Below are positions 25,590 through 37,851 of a stretch of 64,000 bases of DNA, in pieces; the stretch's first letter is position 1; each line of letters opens with the position of its first letter. The translations under genes were made by a program, and so were the position numbers. The stretch comes from Voacanga thouarsii (lineage: Eukaryota; Streptophyta; Magnoliopsida; Gentianales; Apocynaceae): NCBI GenBank assembly GCA_026120185.1, contig JANUWF010001218.1, forward strand, positions 1 to 64,000, in the 5' to 3' direction. The notes under the pieces are model-generated. The model saw nothing but the letters and a program-made list of their open reading frames with translations, ran no database searches and was not told the DNA's origin.

Positions 25590-26960
25590 CAGATGGCTGT
25601 TGTTAATGATGATGTATGCATTATTGATTCTACACACACCATATTAAAAAATGAGAAATATTTTTCTGATCTCAAAATGTGAGAAATAAATATTTATACG
25701 ATAAACGGTAGTGCAAATGTAATTGAGGGCTCCAGAAGAGTTAGTATATTGTTGCCTAAATGAACAACAATTATTATTGATAAGACACTATTTTCCTCAA
25801 AATCCAGAAGAAATTTATTGAGTTTTAAAGATATCCGCAGAAATGGGTATCATGTTGAAACAAATGAGAAAAATGGGATTGAGCATCTTTTTATTACTCA
25901 AATGCATTTGGGTAAGAAATTGGTATTAGAAAAACTGCCGTCTTTTTCTACTGGTCTATATTTTGTAAAAATACGTACAATTGAAATTCATCATCTAGTA
26001 AACCAGAAGTTTACTGATCCTATTACTTTTAGCATTTGGCATGACCGGTTGGGTCATCCGGGATCTACCATGATGAGAAAAATCATTGAGAATACACATG
26101 GTCATCCTTTAAAAAATAAAAGGATATTAACATCAGAAAAATTCGCATGTACTGCATGTTCCCTAGGAAAATTAATTGTTAAATAATCACCAGTAAAAGT
26201 AGGAGCTGAAAGTCCTACATTTCTCGAACGGATTCACGGAGATATTTGTGGACCTATTGATCCACCATGTGGACCGTTCAAATATTTTATGGTCTTAATT
26301 GATGCATCATCCCGATGGTCACATGTATGTTTATTATCTACTCGCAACCTGGCGTTTGCGAGATTACTTGCTCAAATAATTAAATTACGAGCACAATTTC
26401 CGGACCATCACATTAAAAATATCTGTTTGGATAATGCTGGTGAATTTTCATCACATGCTTTTGATGCATATTGCATGTCAATTAGGATTAATGTTGAACA
26501 TCCTGTAGCTCATGTTCACACACAAAATGGTCTTGCTGAATCTTTGATTAAATGATTACAATTAATTGCTAGACCATTATTAATGAAAACAAATCTCCCA
26601 ACATCTCGCTCGGGGACATGCTATTCTACATGCTGCAACACTTGTACGTATAAGACCAGCTAGTTATCATAAATTCTCTCCTTTGCAATTGGCTTTTGGG
26701 TCAGAACCAAATATTGTTCATTTAAGAATTTTTGGGTGTGCTGTATATATTCCAATTGCACCAAACCAACGTACACAAAGAAGAAATGGGATATACGTTG
26801 GATATGATTCTCCCTCTATTATCAGGTATGTTGAACCCCTGACAGGAGATGTATTCACAGCAAGATTTGTCGATTGTCATTTTGATGAATCATTATTCCC
26901 TAAATTAGGGGAGAACCAAAACAGCATAAAAAGGATCTTGCTTGGACAACATCATTAAAT
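25590..26960 (+). pseudogene. Copia protease and integrase, broken
   Basis: The protease active-site region reads IDSTHTIL, shorter than the usual D-S-G/A-T-T-H form, so the residue after the catalytic Asp-Ser appears lost. Downstream are the pre-integrase zinc region (H..H at about 26040, CTAC near 26150) and the integrase core with Asp in HGDICGP, Asp in CLDNAGEF and Glu in NGLAESL. In-frame stops occur near 25679, 25761, 26184 and 26553, with a frameshift before 26683. Function in cis is not possible. Confidence 0.85.
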
Positions 26961-27014
26961 TATCTTGATCCGCGCACAAGCGCATGTGAACTTGAAGTTC
27001 AAAAGATAATTCAT

Positions 27015-29066
27015 TTGCAAAGCATTGCAAATCAAATGCCACACGCTTTTGTTGACTCCAGAAGAGTTACAAAATCGCATATTCCAGCTATAAATGCTCC
27101 TATTCGAATTGAAGTTCCAGCAGAACAAAATATTATACCTATAGCTGCTGAGTCAAAAACACGCCAGAAGCGTGGCCGATCTCTTGGTTCTAAAGATAAA
27201 AATCCTCGAAAGAAAAGAGGATTAAATGATCCAGAAAATCATATTGAAGAAAAGAATGATAAAGACCAAGAGAGAATTGATGACAAAGAACCAAAAGTTA
27301 ATGAAAGTAACACTGAAATTTCTATTAATTATACCACTTCCGGTAGAAGTTGGAATCGGATAGAAACTGTTATTGATAATATATTTGCATACAATATATC
27401 TCTTGATGGTACACAGGATAATGATGATCCTGAATCAATATCAGTTGATGAATGTCGGCATAGAAAAGATTGGCTGCAATGGAAAGATGCGATTCAATCG
27501 GAGTTAAATGCACTGACAAAACATGAAGTCTTCGGGCCTGTAGTCCGAACACCAGAAGGTGTAAAACTTGTTGGCTACAAATGGATATTTGTGCAAAAGC
27601 GCAATGAAAAGAGTGAAATCGTTCGATATAAAGCGCGATTAGTAGCCCAAGGTTTTTCACAAAGACCTGGTATTGACTATGATGAAACTTATTCTCCTGT
27701 TGTTGATGCTATTACACTCCGATATCTTATCAATTTGGCAGTACATGAAAAGATAGATATGCGCCTATTAGATGTTGTCACTGCTTACTTGTATGGAAAT
27801 TTAGAAAATGATGTTTACATGAAAATCCTCGAAGGATTTCATATGCCTGAAGCATATAAACATTATCCTCGTGAAAATTACTCCATCAAGTTGCGTAAAT
27901 CATTATATGGCCTGAAGCAACTGCGGCGCATGTGGTTCACACGTCTTAGTGAATATTTATTGAAAGCGGGATTTAAAAATGACCAGGTATGTCCATGTGT
28001 TTTTATTAAGAAATTTGGTTCTAAATTTGTGATATTAGCTATATATGTTGATGATATTAATCTTATTGGAACTCCTGAAGAGCTCCAAGAAACAATTGAT
28101 TATTTAAAAAGAGAATTCGAAATCAAGGATTTTGGTAAAACCAAATTTTGCCTTGGTTTACAAATTGAACATCTGGAGAGTGGAACATTTATTCATCAAT
28201 CAACATATACAGCAAAAGTGCTAAAAAGATTTTACATGGACAAAGCACATCCATTGAGTATTCCAATGATCGTCCGATCATTAAATGTGGATAAAGATCC
28301 TTTCCGACCTCAAGAAAATGATGAAGAACTCCTTGATCCTGAAGTACCATATCTCAGTGCAATTGGTGCATTGATGTATCTTGCTAATAATACACGACCT
28401 GATATTGCTTTTGCTGTCAATTTATTAGCAAGATTTAGTTCTTCACCAACACGACGACATTGGAATGGAATTAAACAAGTCATTCGATATCTCCAAGGTA
28501 CAATTGATCTCGGAATATTTTATTCAAATAAAACCATCCCAACATTGGTTGGTTATGTAGATGCTGGTTATTTATCTGATCCACATAAAGCACGTTCTCA
28601 AACGGGCTATCTATTTACATGTGGAAATACTGATATCTCATGGCGTTCTACGAAACAATCTATAGCAGCTACTTCTTCAAATCATGCTGAAATTATAGCC
28701 ATTCATGAAGCAAGTCGAGAATGTGTATGGCTAAGATCCATGATTCATTATATCCGAGAAAGTTGTGGATTATCATCAATCAAAGATATTCCAACTCCTC
28801 TTTATGAAGACAATGCAGCTTGCATAGCTCAATTACGAGGAGGATATATTAAAGGAGATCGGACAAAACATATTTCACCAAAATTCTTCTTTACTCATGA
28901 ACTCCAGAAGAAATGTGAAATTGATGTGCTACAAATTCGGTCATGTGATAACCTCGCAGATATTTTCACGAAGACTTTACCAACTGCAACATTTGAGAAG
29001 TTGAGATATAAAATCGGTATGCGTCGGTTTAAAGATTTAAAGGAATCATCTCATCAGGGGGAGTAA
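27015..29066 (+). CDS. Copia reverse transcriptase and RNase H, open block
   Basis: A 683-codon uninterrupted frame. The RT domain begins around WLQWKDAIQSELNAL (about residue 150) and has the fingers motif GYKWIF, the palm motif with Asp in LLDVVTAYLYG and the catalytic YVDD box (IYVDDINLIG) near residue 345. The RNase H domain follows (VGYVDAGY, then LYEDNAACI) and the frame ends just before the polypurine tract. It lacks a start of its own and would normally be made as part of the polyprotein, so it is a coding remnant of a broken polyprotein rather than a host gene. Confidence 0.9.
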   Translation: MQSIANQMPHAFVDSRRVTKSHIPAINAPIRIEVPAEQNIIPIAAESKTRQKRGRSLGSKDKNPRKKRGLNDPENHIEEKNDKDQERIDDKEPKVNESNTEISINYTTSGRSWNRIETVIDNIFAYNISLDGTQDNDDPESISVDECRHRKDWLQWKDAIQSELNALTKHEVFGPVVRTPEGVKLVGYKWIFVQKRNEKSEIVRYKARLVAQGFSQRPGIDYDETYSPVVDAITLRYLINLAVHEKIDMRLLDVVTAYLYGNLENDVYMKILEGFHMPEAYKHYPRENYSIKLRKSLYGLKQLRRMWFTRLSEYLLKAGFKNDQVCPCVFIKKFGSKFVILAIYVDDINLIGTPEELQETIDYLKREFEIKDFGKTKFCLGLQIEHLESGTFIHQSTYTAKVLKRFYMDKAHPLSIPMIVRSLNVDKDPFRPQENDEELLDPEVPYLSAIGALMYLANNTRPDIAFAVNLLARFSSSPTRRHWNGIKQVIRYLQGTIDLGIFYSNKTIPTLVGYVDAGYLSDPHKARSQTGYLFTCGNTDISWRSTKQSIAATSSNHAEIIAIHEASRECVWLRSMIHYIRESCGLSSIKDIPTPLYEDNAACIAQLRGGYIKGDRTKHISPKFFFTHELQKKCEIDVLQIRSCDNLADIFTKTLPTATFEKLRYKIGMRRFKDLKESSHQGE

Positions 29067-29180
29067 TAAACAGACATATAGAATAGTGTACTCTTTTTCC
29101 TTCACTAAATTTTTTCCCACTGGGTTTTTATCTAGTAAGGTTTTAACGAGGCATATTCTTTATGTAATGGATGGACATCC

Positions 29181-29189
29181 AAGGGGGAG
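29181..29189 (+). other. Copia polypurine tract
   Basis: AAGGGGGAG lies directly before the 3' LTR. It is the plus-strand primer site and confirms the plus orientation. Confidence 0.9.
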
Positions 29190-29557
29190 TGTTATGAATT
29201 GTTGGAATCTTTATTAATTAGTGGAGGCTCCACTAATTATGGATTTATGTGAATTATTATAGAAGATTTTTATGGATGTCCACCATTTAGTGGAGACACC
29301 ACTAATTAAGATAGTGGAAGATGATGTATGCCATGATGTAATCCACTAATTAGAGCTCTATAAATAGAGCTATTCTCTAAGCTTGTAATACACCATTATT
29401 TTGTGAAAGGAAGATTAGTGAAGGAAAGATTAGAGAAAGAATTGTGAGAAAAAGAAAGAGAGAAGTTTGAAGAGAAATTCTTGTGCAAAGAATAGTTAGA
29501 ATTTTCTTAGTGTGTAGTGTGTAGATTTTATTCTAACACTACCCTAATTTTATAACA
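29190..29557 (+). repeat. Copia 3' LTR
   Basis: 368 bp, nearly identical to the 5' LTR, followed by target duplication TAAAT at 29558-29562. Confidence 0.96.
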
Positions 29558-30399
29558 TAAATTTAATTTTTTATACGGTTTTTATAAATTTGATTTGGTT
29601 TGATTTAGTTTTCAAAATTTTAAAAATTTTAATTTGGTTTTCAGTTTTGGTTCTCTAAAATCGAACCTAATTAAACAACCTTTTTCTTTTAATAAAAGAT
29701 TTGTATGTTTATATGTGTATTTTTTCTTATTTTTCTCTTTATTCATATATGCATACCTAGTATAATATATATGAAATATGTATGAGAGCATTAAATATTT
29801 GTGTTAGATATGCTATTTTTATTTTAGGAATATTAAATTGGATTCTAGTTCATTTTTCTATATGTATATATTTCGTTATTTGGATTAAATAAACTAAATG
29901 TTATACTCCTATATATTTATGCAATTTGGAAAAAAATGAAAAAAAATTGAATTCAAACTAAAATTTTAATCCGAAAACCAAATGCACACTACTAGGTAAA
30001 AGCACATGTATGCACCTACATTTGGAATAAAGGATTTTCTCCTAAGTTGGGCAAAAAATTACTCTTTGCTACCTTATATGCTTTGCCTTAGAAAACAAGC
30101 ATAAAGCAAAGGATTTATTTGATAAAATTGAAATTTGAAGATTGAAGTTTGAAGTCTAAATACATAAATTGTTAAGTAAGTGAATTTTTTAAGATTGAAA
30201 ATTTATTTTGTATTGCATGAATTTGAATATTGAATTTGTTAGAGCATTTGGTAATAAATTCAACTGAATTTTGAATAATGTCAATTGTACTATTTTGCCC
30301 CTTTTGCTTATTATTAAATATATACGTTTTTTTTAAAGATTAGATAATTTAATATTTTAATGTCAGTGATCTTTATTATTTTGTTATTTTATATGTTAG
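29558..30399. other. AT-rich spacer between copia and gypsy elements
   Basis: About 840 bp of low-complexity AT-rich DNA with no open frame or repeat boundary I could support. Confidence 0.6.
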
Positions 30400-31380
30400 T
30401 GTTGACTTTGAATTTTACTGTCTGACCGTCAAGTCAATGACTTGCTGAACTGGCTTAAATGTAACTAGACTAGCTGAAGGTGGCACTTGGCTGATCTCAC
30501 ACTCTTTATTACTTCTACTATGTAATTATATTTGGGAAATCATGTAGGAAGCTAAGAATCAAATAAGAGGTTCCTTGGAGCACTTCAAAAAGCCCCCAAG
30601 CAAACTTCAATTCATGAGGTGAATGCAATAATCTGGTGGAAATGGAAGGAATGAATTGGAAATCAAAGTAATAACCCCGAAAATACAAATACTCAATAAT
30701 TTGAAAGAAAGTCTTGACTGGAATTGATGCAAAGTTGTAAAATACATGAATTTAAAAGAAAGCTAAAGAAAAGTAGTAAAATAAGTTTTCAAAACAAAAT
30801 TAGGGAATGAAATATACTATTGAGATGATTTCTTGATGTCCCTTACTTCTGTTCGTCTTTTAATTTTTATAGGCAGAATTCCTTGGTTCCCAAGCTTCCA
30901 AGTCATATTTCCATGAAGAATACAACGATTGTGATAGTTTTCCTCTTCTCCATGATTGTTAATGTCAACGTGAGAATTTACTTGGAGAGAAATTTGTGCA
31001 TTATCCCTTCAATAACTGACTTCCTTGAAGATAGGAGGTGCTTTGAAATCAAACCCTTGATCACAGCTAACTTCCTTAAAGATAAGAAGTGTCCAGATTG
31101 AAGTTAAACTCCTGGTTGGCTACTTTTCTAACTTGCCTGGGGTTCTGTAAGAGGCTATCTGGCTAGACTTACTTGCTTGACCTAGTCGCACCTATTTAGT
31201 CCATCCGAATGATGCTCTTGACTAGCCCATCCAGTCATACTCTGACTGGCCTATTCAGCTAATACTCTTGGCTGGCCTATTCAGATTATACTCTTGGCTG
31301 GCCTATCCAGTCACGTCTTGACGTGTCTGTCCAGTCGTGAATTGACTTGCTTAGCCAGCTGCATTTTTTGAGTGTCAACA
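30400..31380 (-). repeat. Gypsy LTR (3' LTR of the minus-strand element)
   Basis: 981 bp. On the minus strand it starts TGTTGACACTC and ends AAAGTCAACA. It contains internal short repeats with the CCAGTC/TGGCCTATTCAG motif (31190-31360). The short frame at 30883-31101 is LTR sequence, not a gene. Confidence 0.92.
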
Positions 31381-31391
31381 CTTTCTCCCTT
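31381..31391 (-). other. Gypsy polypurine tract
   Basis: Read on the minus strand, AAGGGAGAAAG directly precedes the LTR start TGTTGAC. This fixes the minus orientation of the element. Confidence 0.85.
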
Positions 31392-31698
31392 ATTTGTCTT
31401 GTTGTCTTGTCAAAGAGAATGGGATAAATATATCTTCAACGTCCGAGAAGAAATTTCAGCTTGACCGTGTTAAGTTTTCCTCATTATTATCATCTCTAAT
31501 TCTGAAAACCTGGATTAGATAAAAATTTTATTCAAAATTTAAAAATTCCTCAATTCGATTAGTGATATTCCAATATCCCTTAATTTTGACTGGCTTAAAC
31601 TTATCACTTCAACCAAGAAACCCTTACTATTTCAGCAACCAAATTCTCATTGGATATTTTCATTCTTCCCTTTTCTTACTGAATCTTCCTTAACCGCC

Positions 31699-32010
31699 AT
31701 GGATACCCGTCCAATAACTCCTTGTCCTAACTTCACAAAAGCTTTCATCTTAGGTCCTACCATGATAGATTTGGCTAGCAATGTTGACCTAACCAGCCAT
31801 ATCAAACTTGCCGGATTGGAATTTCCCATTAAGAGTAATCAAAGAGAATTCACAAAATTCCCATCAAATAGAGATGCTAGCCTAGTTATCTTGAAGAGTA
31901 TGAATCTTGACTAGACCGGGTCTCCGAATATTGTAGGAACAAATGGCAGGAGTGGGGAATCTAAGACATGATCCACCTAACTACTCAACGATTCCCAATC
32001 AATCGGGTAC
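31699..32010 (+). pseudogene. 5' part of the antisense plant-mobile-domain ORF
   Basis: The frame opens with MDTRPITPCPNFTKAF at 31699 and is followed after about 70 codons by a stop (TAG at 31912-31914). The host sequence then stops abruptly at 32010, at the GTA target duplication of the CACTA element, and resumes at 43915. It runs opposite to gag-pol, with its start near the 3' LTR, the usual arrangement for antisense extra ORFs in Tat-type elements. Protein function is unknown. The 31392-31698 stretch would be its leader. Confidence 0.65.
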
Positions 32011-32177
32011 ACTACAACAATCTAAACATTTAGGGACGCTAATTAATTTGTTTTGGGATGCTAATTTGTGTTGTGAAATTGTTTACCGACACTTTTATAA
32101 GTGTCTCCGCATGCGTTGCTAAAAGTGGTGTCGTCAAGGAATTTTACAATGCAAGAGTTTGCGTCAGTAAATTAAGT

Positions 32178-32380
32178 TACCGACGCTTTTCTCATAAGCG
32201 TCTTTAAATTTATCGACGCTTCTCCTATAAGCGTCTCTACATTTATCGACATTTTTTCTATAAGCGTCTCTAAATTTACCGACGATTTGCCTATAAGCGT
32301 CTCTAAATTTACCGACGATTTACCTATAAGCGTCTCTAAATTTATCGAAACTTTGACTATAAGCATCTCTAAATGTACTA
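32178..32380. repeat. CACTA subterminal array: six ~33-bp repeats
   Basis: Six direct repeats of the form TACCGACGCTTTTCTCATAA then GCGTCTCTAAATT, with GACGC/GCGTC arms inside each unit. Such repeats are transposase-binding sites in CACTA elements. Because 33 bp is 11 codons, they create a false repetitive ORF on the minus strand. Confidence 0.88.
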
Positions 32381-34389
32381 CGCTTAAATTCTCTAATGTC
32401 GTTAACATAACAACATTTAGTGTTCCAAAATTACTGATACAAAATTCTGATTCTCTCTACTTTTTTGGCTATGTTTATGTTTATAGCGTCTTAAAATTGG
32501 TGATACTTTATTCTATAAATGTCCCAAAAATTAGCGACACATAAATATAATTTCGTCCACTTTTTTGCCACGCAATCAATCATAGTGTCCCAATTTTGGC
32601 CTCACTTTATTTTAAGCATCCCAAAGTTGACAGTTATTATATTTTATTATTTGATTTTTTTTCCAATTTAAAATCTCATAAGAAATGTTTCTTTTTACAT
32701 TGTAGAATAGAAAGCTGTAAAGGAATCATAGTTTTGAAACAAAATGAATAATATTTATTGAAATAAATCATATAAATTAGAACAAAATTTAAATACTCAT
32801 ACTCAAAAGCATTTTACCAAATGTCTAACTATAATATAAATCAAACTAAATATAAAAGTTCAATTTCATTGGTAGACAAAAAATAATAATAATAAATCTT
32901 CATATTTCTGCAAGTTGATGAAAAATCCAATAGCCCTACACATCAAATAAAGAAGATAATGGTAAACATTTAAAAGATTTACCCCCAAAACTCTCAAGTC
33001 TAACAAGTATACTTTGTTCTTGAGGAGTCAAGAACTAAAATTCCTAAGTGGAGGATGGAAAAAAAAAAAAATTGCAACGATTGATAGAAATGGTAGGCTT
33101 TGCCCCAAAAAGAAAAGAAAAAGAAGTGGTCTTCCTCTTGGGTAAGGCTGCCGACAATCTTTGTACACTTTGGGAATTGGCTATTTCTTGAGGGAATTTT
33201 AGAGATGAAAATGCTTGCAACAGAAAGGGAGATGGTCAGCTACTTGAAAATAGGAAAATGAGACTTTTATTTTAAGGTGTTTTCTAAAATTCTAGTGATT
33301 TGGTGCTGAAATGGAAAAATCATGCATCATATTCACAATGATCCCTAGTATCTTCTACTACATTACTCTAACAACAACTGTCTTGTTGGATCAAAAACTT
33401 AAAAATAAAAGGTAAGAAGGGAGTAGTTAAGTGTACCTTCGGTGCAAGCATATAAAAGATACTATTGTCTACACCTCGAAAAGATAATATAGGACCATTT
33501 TTGTTTTCTTCAGCAGTGTGGTGGAAATGACATCCATGAGCACTTGTTCAATTTGAGTAAGAAACAATGCCATGGGAACAAAAAGAGATGCTAAGGTTAT
33601 GCCTGTTTGAAAAGATGTGAATAAACAATTATAGCTTGAAAAGATCAGATCAAATTCAATATGGGCATTCGGCAGCTCAGCAAACAAGAATCAACAACAT
33701 AAGAAAAAAAAAACAAAGTTTAAGAAGATTTTCTAAGAATTCCCCTACGAAATAAAACAGGATTAGAAAGTATTTTGGACAAATTTGGTACTATAACCCA
33801 AGAGTTCCAGAATATTTGTCAATGCAGCTAAGGTCAATGCCTTTTGCTCTTATTACAGAAGCCTTCACTTAAAATTCTGTATGCCAGCCTTAGATAAAGG
33901 ACTATAAATATTAAAGGACTGTAATACCTAGCAAATTGTTGGAATTCAGTGTAAGATGGTGTATCCCATGTCAAAGATCCCAAGGCACTTGCAAGTGCGG
34001 CATGCTGGCTTTTATGGCCACTGCCATTTTGTACAATTTAATCCAAGAACAGACTTGCTTTACATTGTTTCGTTCTCGATTTTGTACCAATACTACTTTT
34101 CAATTCTTCTACATAACCTATTCCACAGTAAATAGTACCACATTTTGAAAAAATTTTGACAGAATTTTTCCTATAAATTGAATATTTTCTAAGCACTAGG
34201 CCACCTCAAAATGCGCAATTATGCAATTCAACCAATAAAAAACTCATAAAAATAATATATTCATTCAATAAAACTAGTTTATTTCTATATAGTGTAAACT
34301 TAACTTAAAGGTAATCACCCATTACCCATAGGAAGTGATCACCTATCACTCACGGAGATCCAGTAATGAAATATAAAAATAATTCACAT
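32381..34389. other. CACTA left interior with a gene-like fragment
   Basis: Mostly AT-rich. Around 33469-33687 on the minus strand a 72-codon frame with two hydrophobic stretches (ITLASLFVPMALFL) is preceded by a TTTTCAAACAG-like acceptor, so it may be a captured exon of a membrane protein that I cannot name. No other feature was seen. Confidence 0.35.
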
Positions 34390-34488
34390 ACCTTTATTTT
34401 ATTTTATTTTATGCAAATGCAAATGGATTAATATTGATCAAAAAGTATTTACATGGTTTAACTAGTTAGCAGTCAAGGAGACTCCAAA

Positions 34489-37400
34489 CTAGTGGTTCTC
34501 AATATAGTCCTCAAAAGTAGTCAGAACATTAGGGTACAAAGTAAAAATAACAGTGTACACATGTGTTTTAATCTTCTTTGCGATATCCAACAGATGGCAG
34601 ACCGCACCCTCAAAAATGGCCTTGTTACGAGTATTCCAGATGTAGTAAAAAGTGGCCGCCAAAGCAGTATCCTTAGCCTTAGTAAACCAGGAAGTACCAC
34701 GATTGGCACGCTTATACCACCTAAGGCAAGCCTTGGCCAAATTCAAAGAATGTGGTAAACTCAGCCACGTTTTCACTTCCGTCCAAATAGTAGTCGAAAC
34801 TGAGCATTTGAAAGATAGATGATTAGTCATTTCCGGATGTGCCTTGCACAATGGACACGACAGGTTATCAAGCCTGAACACAAGTGCATTTTTGGTCTTT
34901 AGCTTTCTTTTCGCACACAACCAAAGTATGAATGAGTGTTTGGGTGTCAGTCCCTGCTTCCAAATTGTATTAGCCTAATATATAGTCTGTGTAGTTGATC
35001 TCAGATAGTCATAAGCAAGAGAAGTGAATGAAGTAGTACACATAGCCTAAGAATGAAGCAGATCAGCCGCACAGTGAGTATCCCTTTCTCGCTCCACGAT
35101 CATGTCTCTAATTGCTAACAGTCAACGAAACAGGGGGGAGTGTTCCCTTTGATGTTCGATCTCCCATATAGATCTGCCTTTCAAATAATAATGGTCCATC
35201 CATTTGACCCACAATGATTATTTCTCCGCCTGTATGTCCCAAATGATTCTAGGCAGTAGCGCACCGTTCCAAGTATTTAAGTCCCTCAAACCAAGACCGC
35301 CCTCAGTCTTTGAAAGACAAATATTTTTCTAGGCAACTAAAGGATATTTTGAGTCCCACAAGAAGTCCCTAGCCATCCTATCTAACTGACAAATAACAGC
35401 CGACGGCGTAGGAAGAATGGACAACCAGAAACACTCAACACCTTAGAGAACAGATTGGATCAGTTGGAGGCGCCCATCATAAGAGAGAGAACGAGCCGAC
35501 CATCGGCCAATGTATGAGCCAATTTGATCAAGTAATGGTTTGTAGTAAGTGAGCCGAATTTTACCATTTATGATTGGTAGGCCAAGGTAGCAAAATGGAA
35601 GTTCCCCAATAGGTATGCCCGTATCTGCCAGAATATTCTCCTGTTCGGTTGTATGTATTCCAGCAAGATAAATATTGGATTTATCTTTATTGATTTCAAG
35701 ACCCGAGCATCTCTTAAATTCTTCTAGGCAGCCTAGGAGAATACGGATATAAGAACAATCACTCATAGCAAACAACATAAGGTCATCTGCAAAAGCAATG
35801 TGAGTAATCCTTAGGCCTTTACACTTTGGATGATAGTTGAATAAAGTCCCAAGCGTGTGCATTTTTACCACCCGTGAGAAATATTCTAATCAAATGTCAA
35901 ATAACAGTGGAGAGACCGGATCCCCTTGGCACAAACCTTTAGCACCAGTAAAGAAACTGTGCACAGTCCCATTGATAGCAGCAGAGAACGTGGTAGTTGT
36001 CACACATTGCTCAATCCAGTTCACGAAAAGATGAGGGAACCCAAGCTCAGTAAGTAAATCCAATAAGAAATCCCAGTTAACTGAGTCATAAGCCTTCCTT
36101 AGGTCCACCTTAATTGTACATCGAGGAAAAACTCTTGTTCTACTATATATACACATATGTTCCTGAATCAGCAAGATATTATCAGTCATGAACCTGTCTT
36201 TTATGAATGCTGACTGTGATATGTCCACAAGATGAGGGACAACCAATTTAAGTCTATCAACCAGACTTTTAGAAATAATCTTGTAGACCACGTTACAGCA
36301 GAAAATTGGTCTATAATCTCCCACCTTTTCAGCATGATCAATTTTCGAAACCAAGGTAATAAAAGAATGATTAAGCTACTTTAGAATTTTGCCAGAAGTG
36401 AAGAATTCCATAACAGAGTCACATAAATTCCGCCCAACTGTACTTCACACTTTCTTGAAAAATAAGATAGAGTAACCATCAGGCTAGGGAGCTTTGCAAT
36501 CACCAATGTCCCACAGGGCTGATATGATATCCTGGATAGTAACGTCCCTAACCAAGTCCACCTTCATGTTGTGAGGAACTATAGGACCAGCCCTGACAAA
36601 GTCCACATTGATCTCTTGGCAATCCACCTTAGTCCCAAGAAGTTTCCGGTAATATTCCACAAATTCATCAGCTAGAGCCTTTGGACTATTGGTCATTCTA
36701 CCATCCTTCATGAGGACTGAAGAGATGAAATTTCTCTTTTTATTTCGTTTGACAATGTTGAAGAAGTAACGTGTATTCTTGTGAAAGTGGGTTACATACC
36801 TTCCTTCAGCAAGTTGCTGGTAGAACTTCATTTCTACCTTCGCGATACGCCATGCCGATCATTTTCACTCCTTGAAGTAGGCAATAAGATTCAGATCCAC
36901 AGGGTTGCCAAGTAATAGCTGTTGGGCATTGAGCACAGCCTGGTTCTCTTGTTCAACACGATTAGGTAGGTGAGAGAATTCCAGTTTGTTTAGTCTTCGC
37001 AAGTCATGCTTAAGCAATTTCAAATGACGACATAGGGTGAACTGGTGAAATCCCAAGTAAGACCGATCCCAAACCTCTTTTACAATATTCTGGAACGATT
37101 CATGGTCTACCCAGAGATTAAGGAACCTGAACAGACATACATATCTCGCACTATTGTTAACCACTGACCAAATAACAGGATTATGATCGGATATGCACCT
37201 AATGGGGAAAAACTCCATTGAAATCTGGGTGGAGCACTGAAACCATGCATCATTACCCATCACCCTATCAAGTTTGGACCACAGCCTAGAATTAGTCCAA
37301 GTAAACCGCGGTCCGACATAGGGGAGGTCCTCCAGGCCAGTGTCGGCACATAATGATGCAAAGTTCCTAATTTCATATGTTGAAGGCAATGAACTGCCAA

Positions 37401-37851
37401 GTTTATCATCCACATGTAAATAAGAATTGAAATCACCCATAAGAATCCATACCTCTGACAGCGCTAAAGATAAGTACTGAATATCCTCCCATAAACTCCT
37501 TCATGCCACAACAGAATTGTAAGCATAGACAAAAGTGAAGAAATATGTAGTATGAGAAATCTTACATGTGATATGCACAGTAATAGCCTGAGGCGTGCAG
37601 TGGATTAAGTGGACATCCACCCTTGCACCATTCCACAAAATTACAACTCTACCACCATCTGATTCACCCATGTTATGAATAGCCGACCAATTGGAAAATT
37701 TGTTATGCAAAATATTGTCCAATCCACCAGCAGTCAGCTTTGTTTCCAATAATCCGATAACGTCTACACGATGTTTAGAAATAAAATTCTGAACCCCGTG
37801 TTGTTTGAGGGTCATGTTAAACCCTCGAATATTCCAGCATGCTACTCTCAT
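34489..37851 (-). pseudogene. LINE ORF2: endonuclease, reverse transcriptase, zf-RVT
   Basis: A single 1,121-codon frame broken by about a dozen stops but no frameshift. It has an apurinic-type endonuclease (MRVACWNIRGFN at the start, LLETKL, MGDFNSYL, SDHNPV), an RT with DLRKAYDSVNWDFL, QGDPVSPLLF and the catalytic FADD box (AFADDLMLF near 35790), and a C-terminal zf-RVT domain (CPLCKAHPEMTNHL, 34870-34830). The start overlaps the ORF1 stop in an ATGA arrangement (ATG 37851-37849, TGA 37850-37848). Stops lie at 37501, 36865, 36859, 36484 and 35890, among others. Confidence 0.88.

Larger units (their letters stand above)
23973..29557 (+). mobile_element. Ty1/copia LTR retrotransposon, complete but disabled
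   Basis: The element spans 5,585 bp between 5-bp target duplications TAAAT (23968-23972 and 29558-29562). The LTRs begin TGTTATG and end ATAACA and differ at only about five substitutions and one single-base indel, indicating a recent insertion. Internal order is gag, protease, integrase, reverse transcriptase and RNase H, the copia order. Gag and the protease-integrase part carry frameshifts and stops, while the RT/RNase H block is open for 683 codons. With LTRs this similar, the copy may have been disabled early or mobilised by proteins supplied in trans. Confidence 0.96.

Noticed and set aside
27370..27660. Minus-strand 96-codon ORF in copia
   Set aside because: Shadow of the reverse transcriptase frame on the other strand.
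25030..28920. Recurrent CCAGAAG motif in the copia element
   Set aside because: It occurs about ten times at irregular spacing across both coding and spacer sequence. I could not connect it to a known signal and it may be compositional.
30883..31101. ORF in the left gypsy LTR, with a hydrophobic start
   Set aside because: It lies wholly inside the LTR, and the corresponding right LTR frame (53758-53955) differs in end and composition.
32172..32408. Minus-strand ORF with repeating 11-residue units (SINLETLIGKS type)
   Set aside because: It is the translation of the 33-bp CACTA subterminal repeats. The period is a multiple of three by chance.
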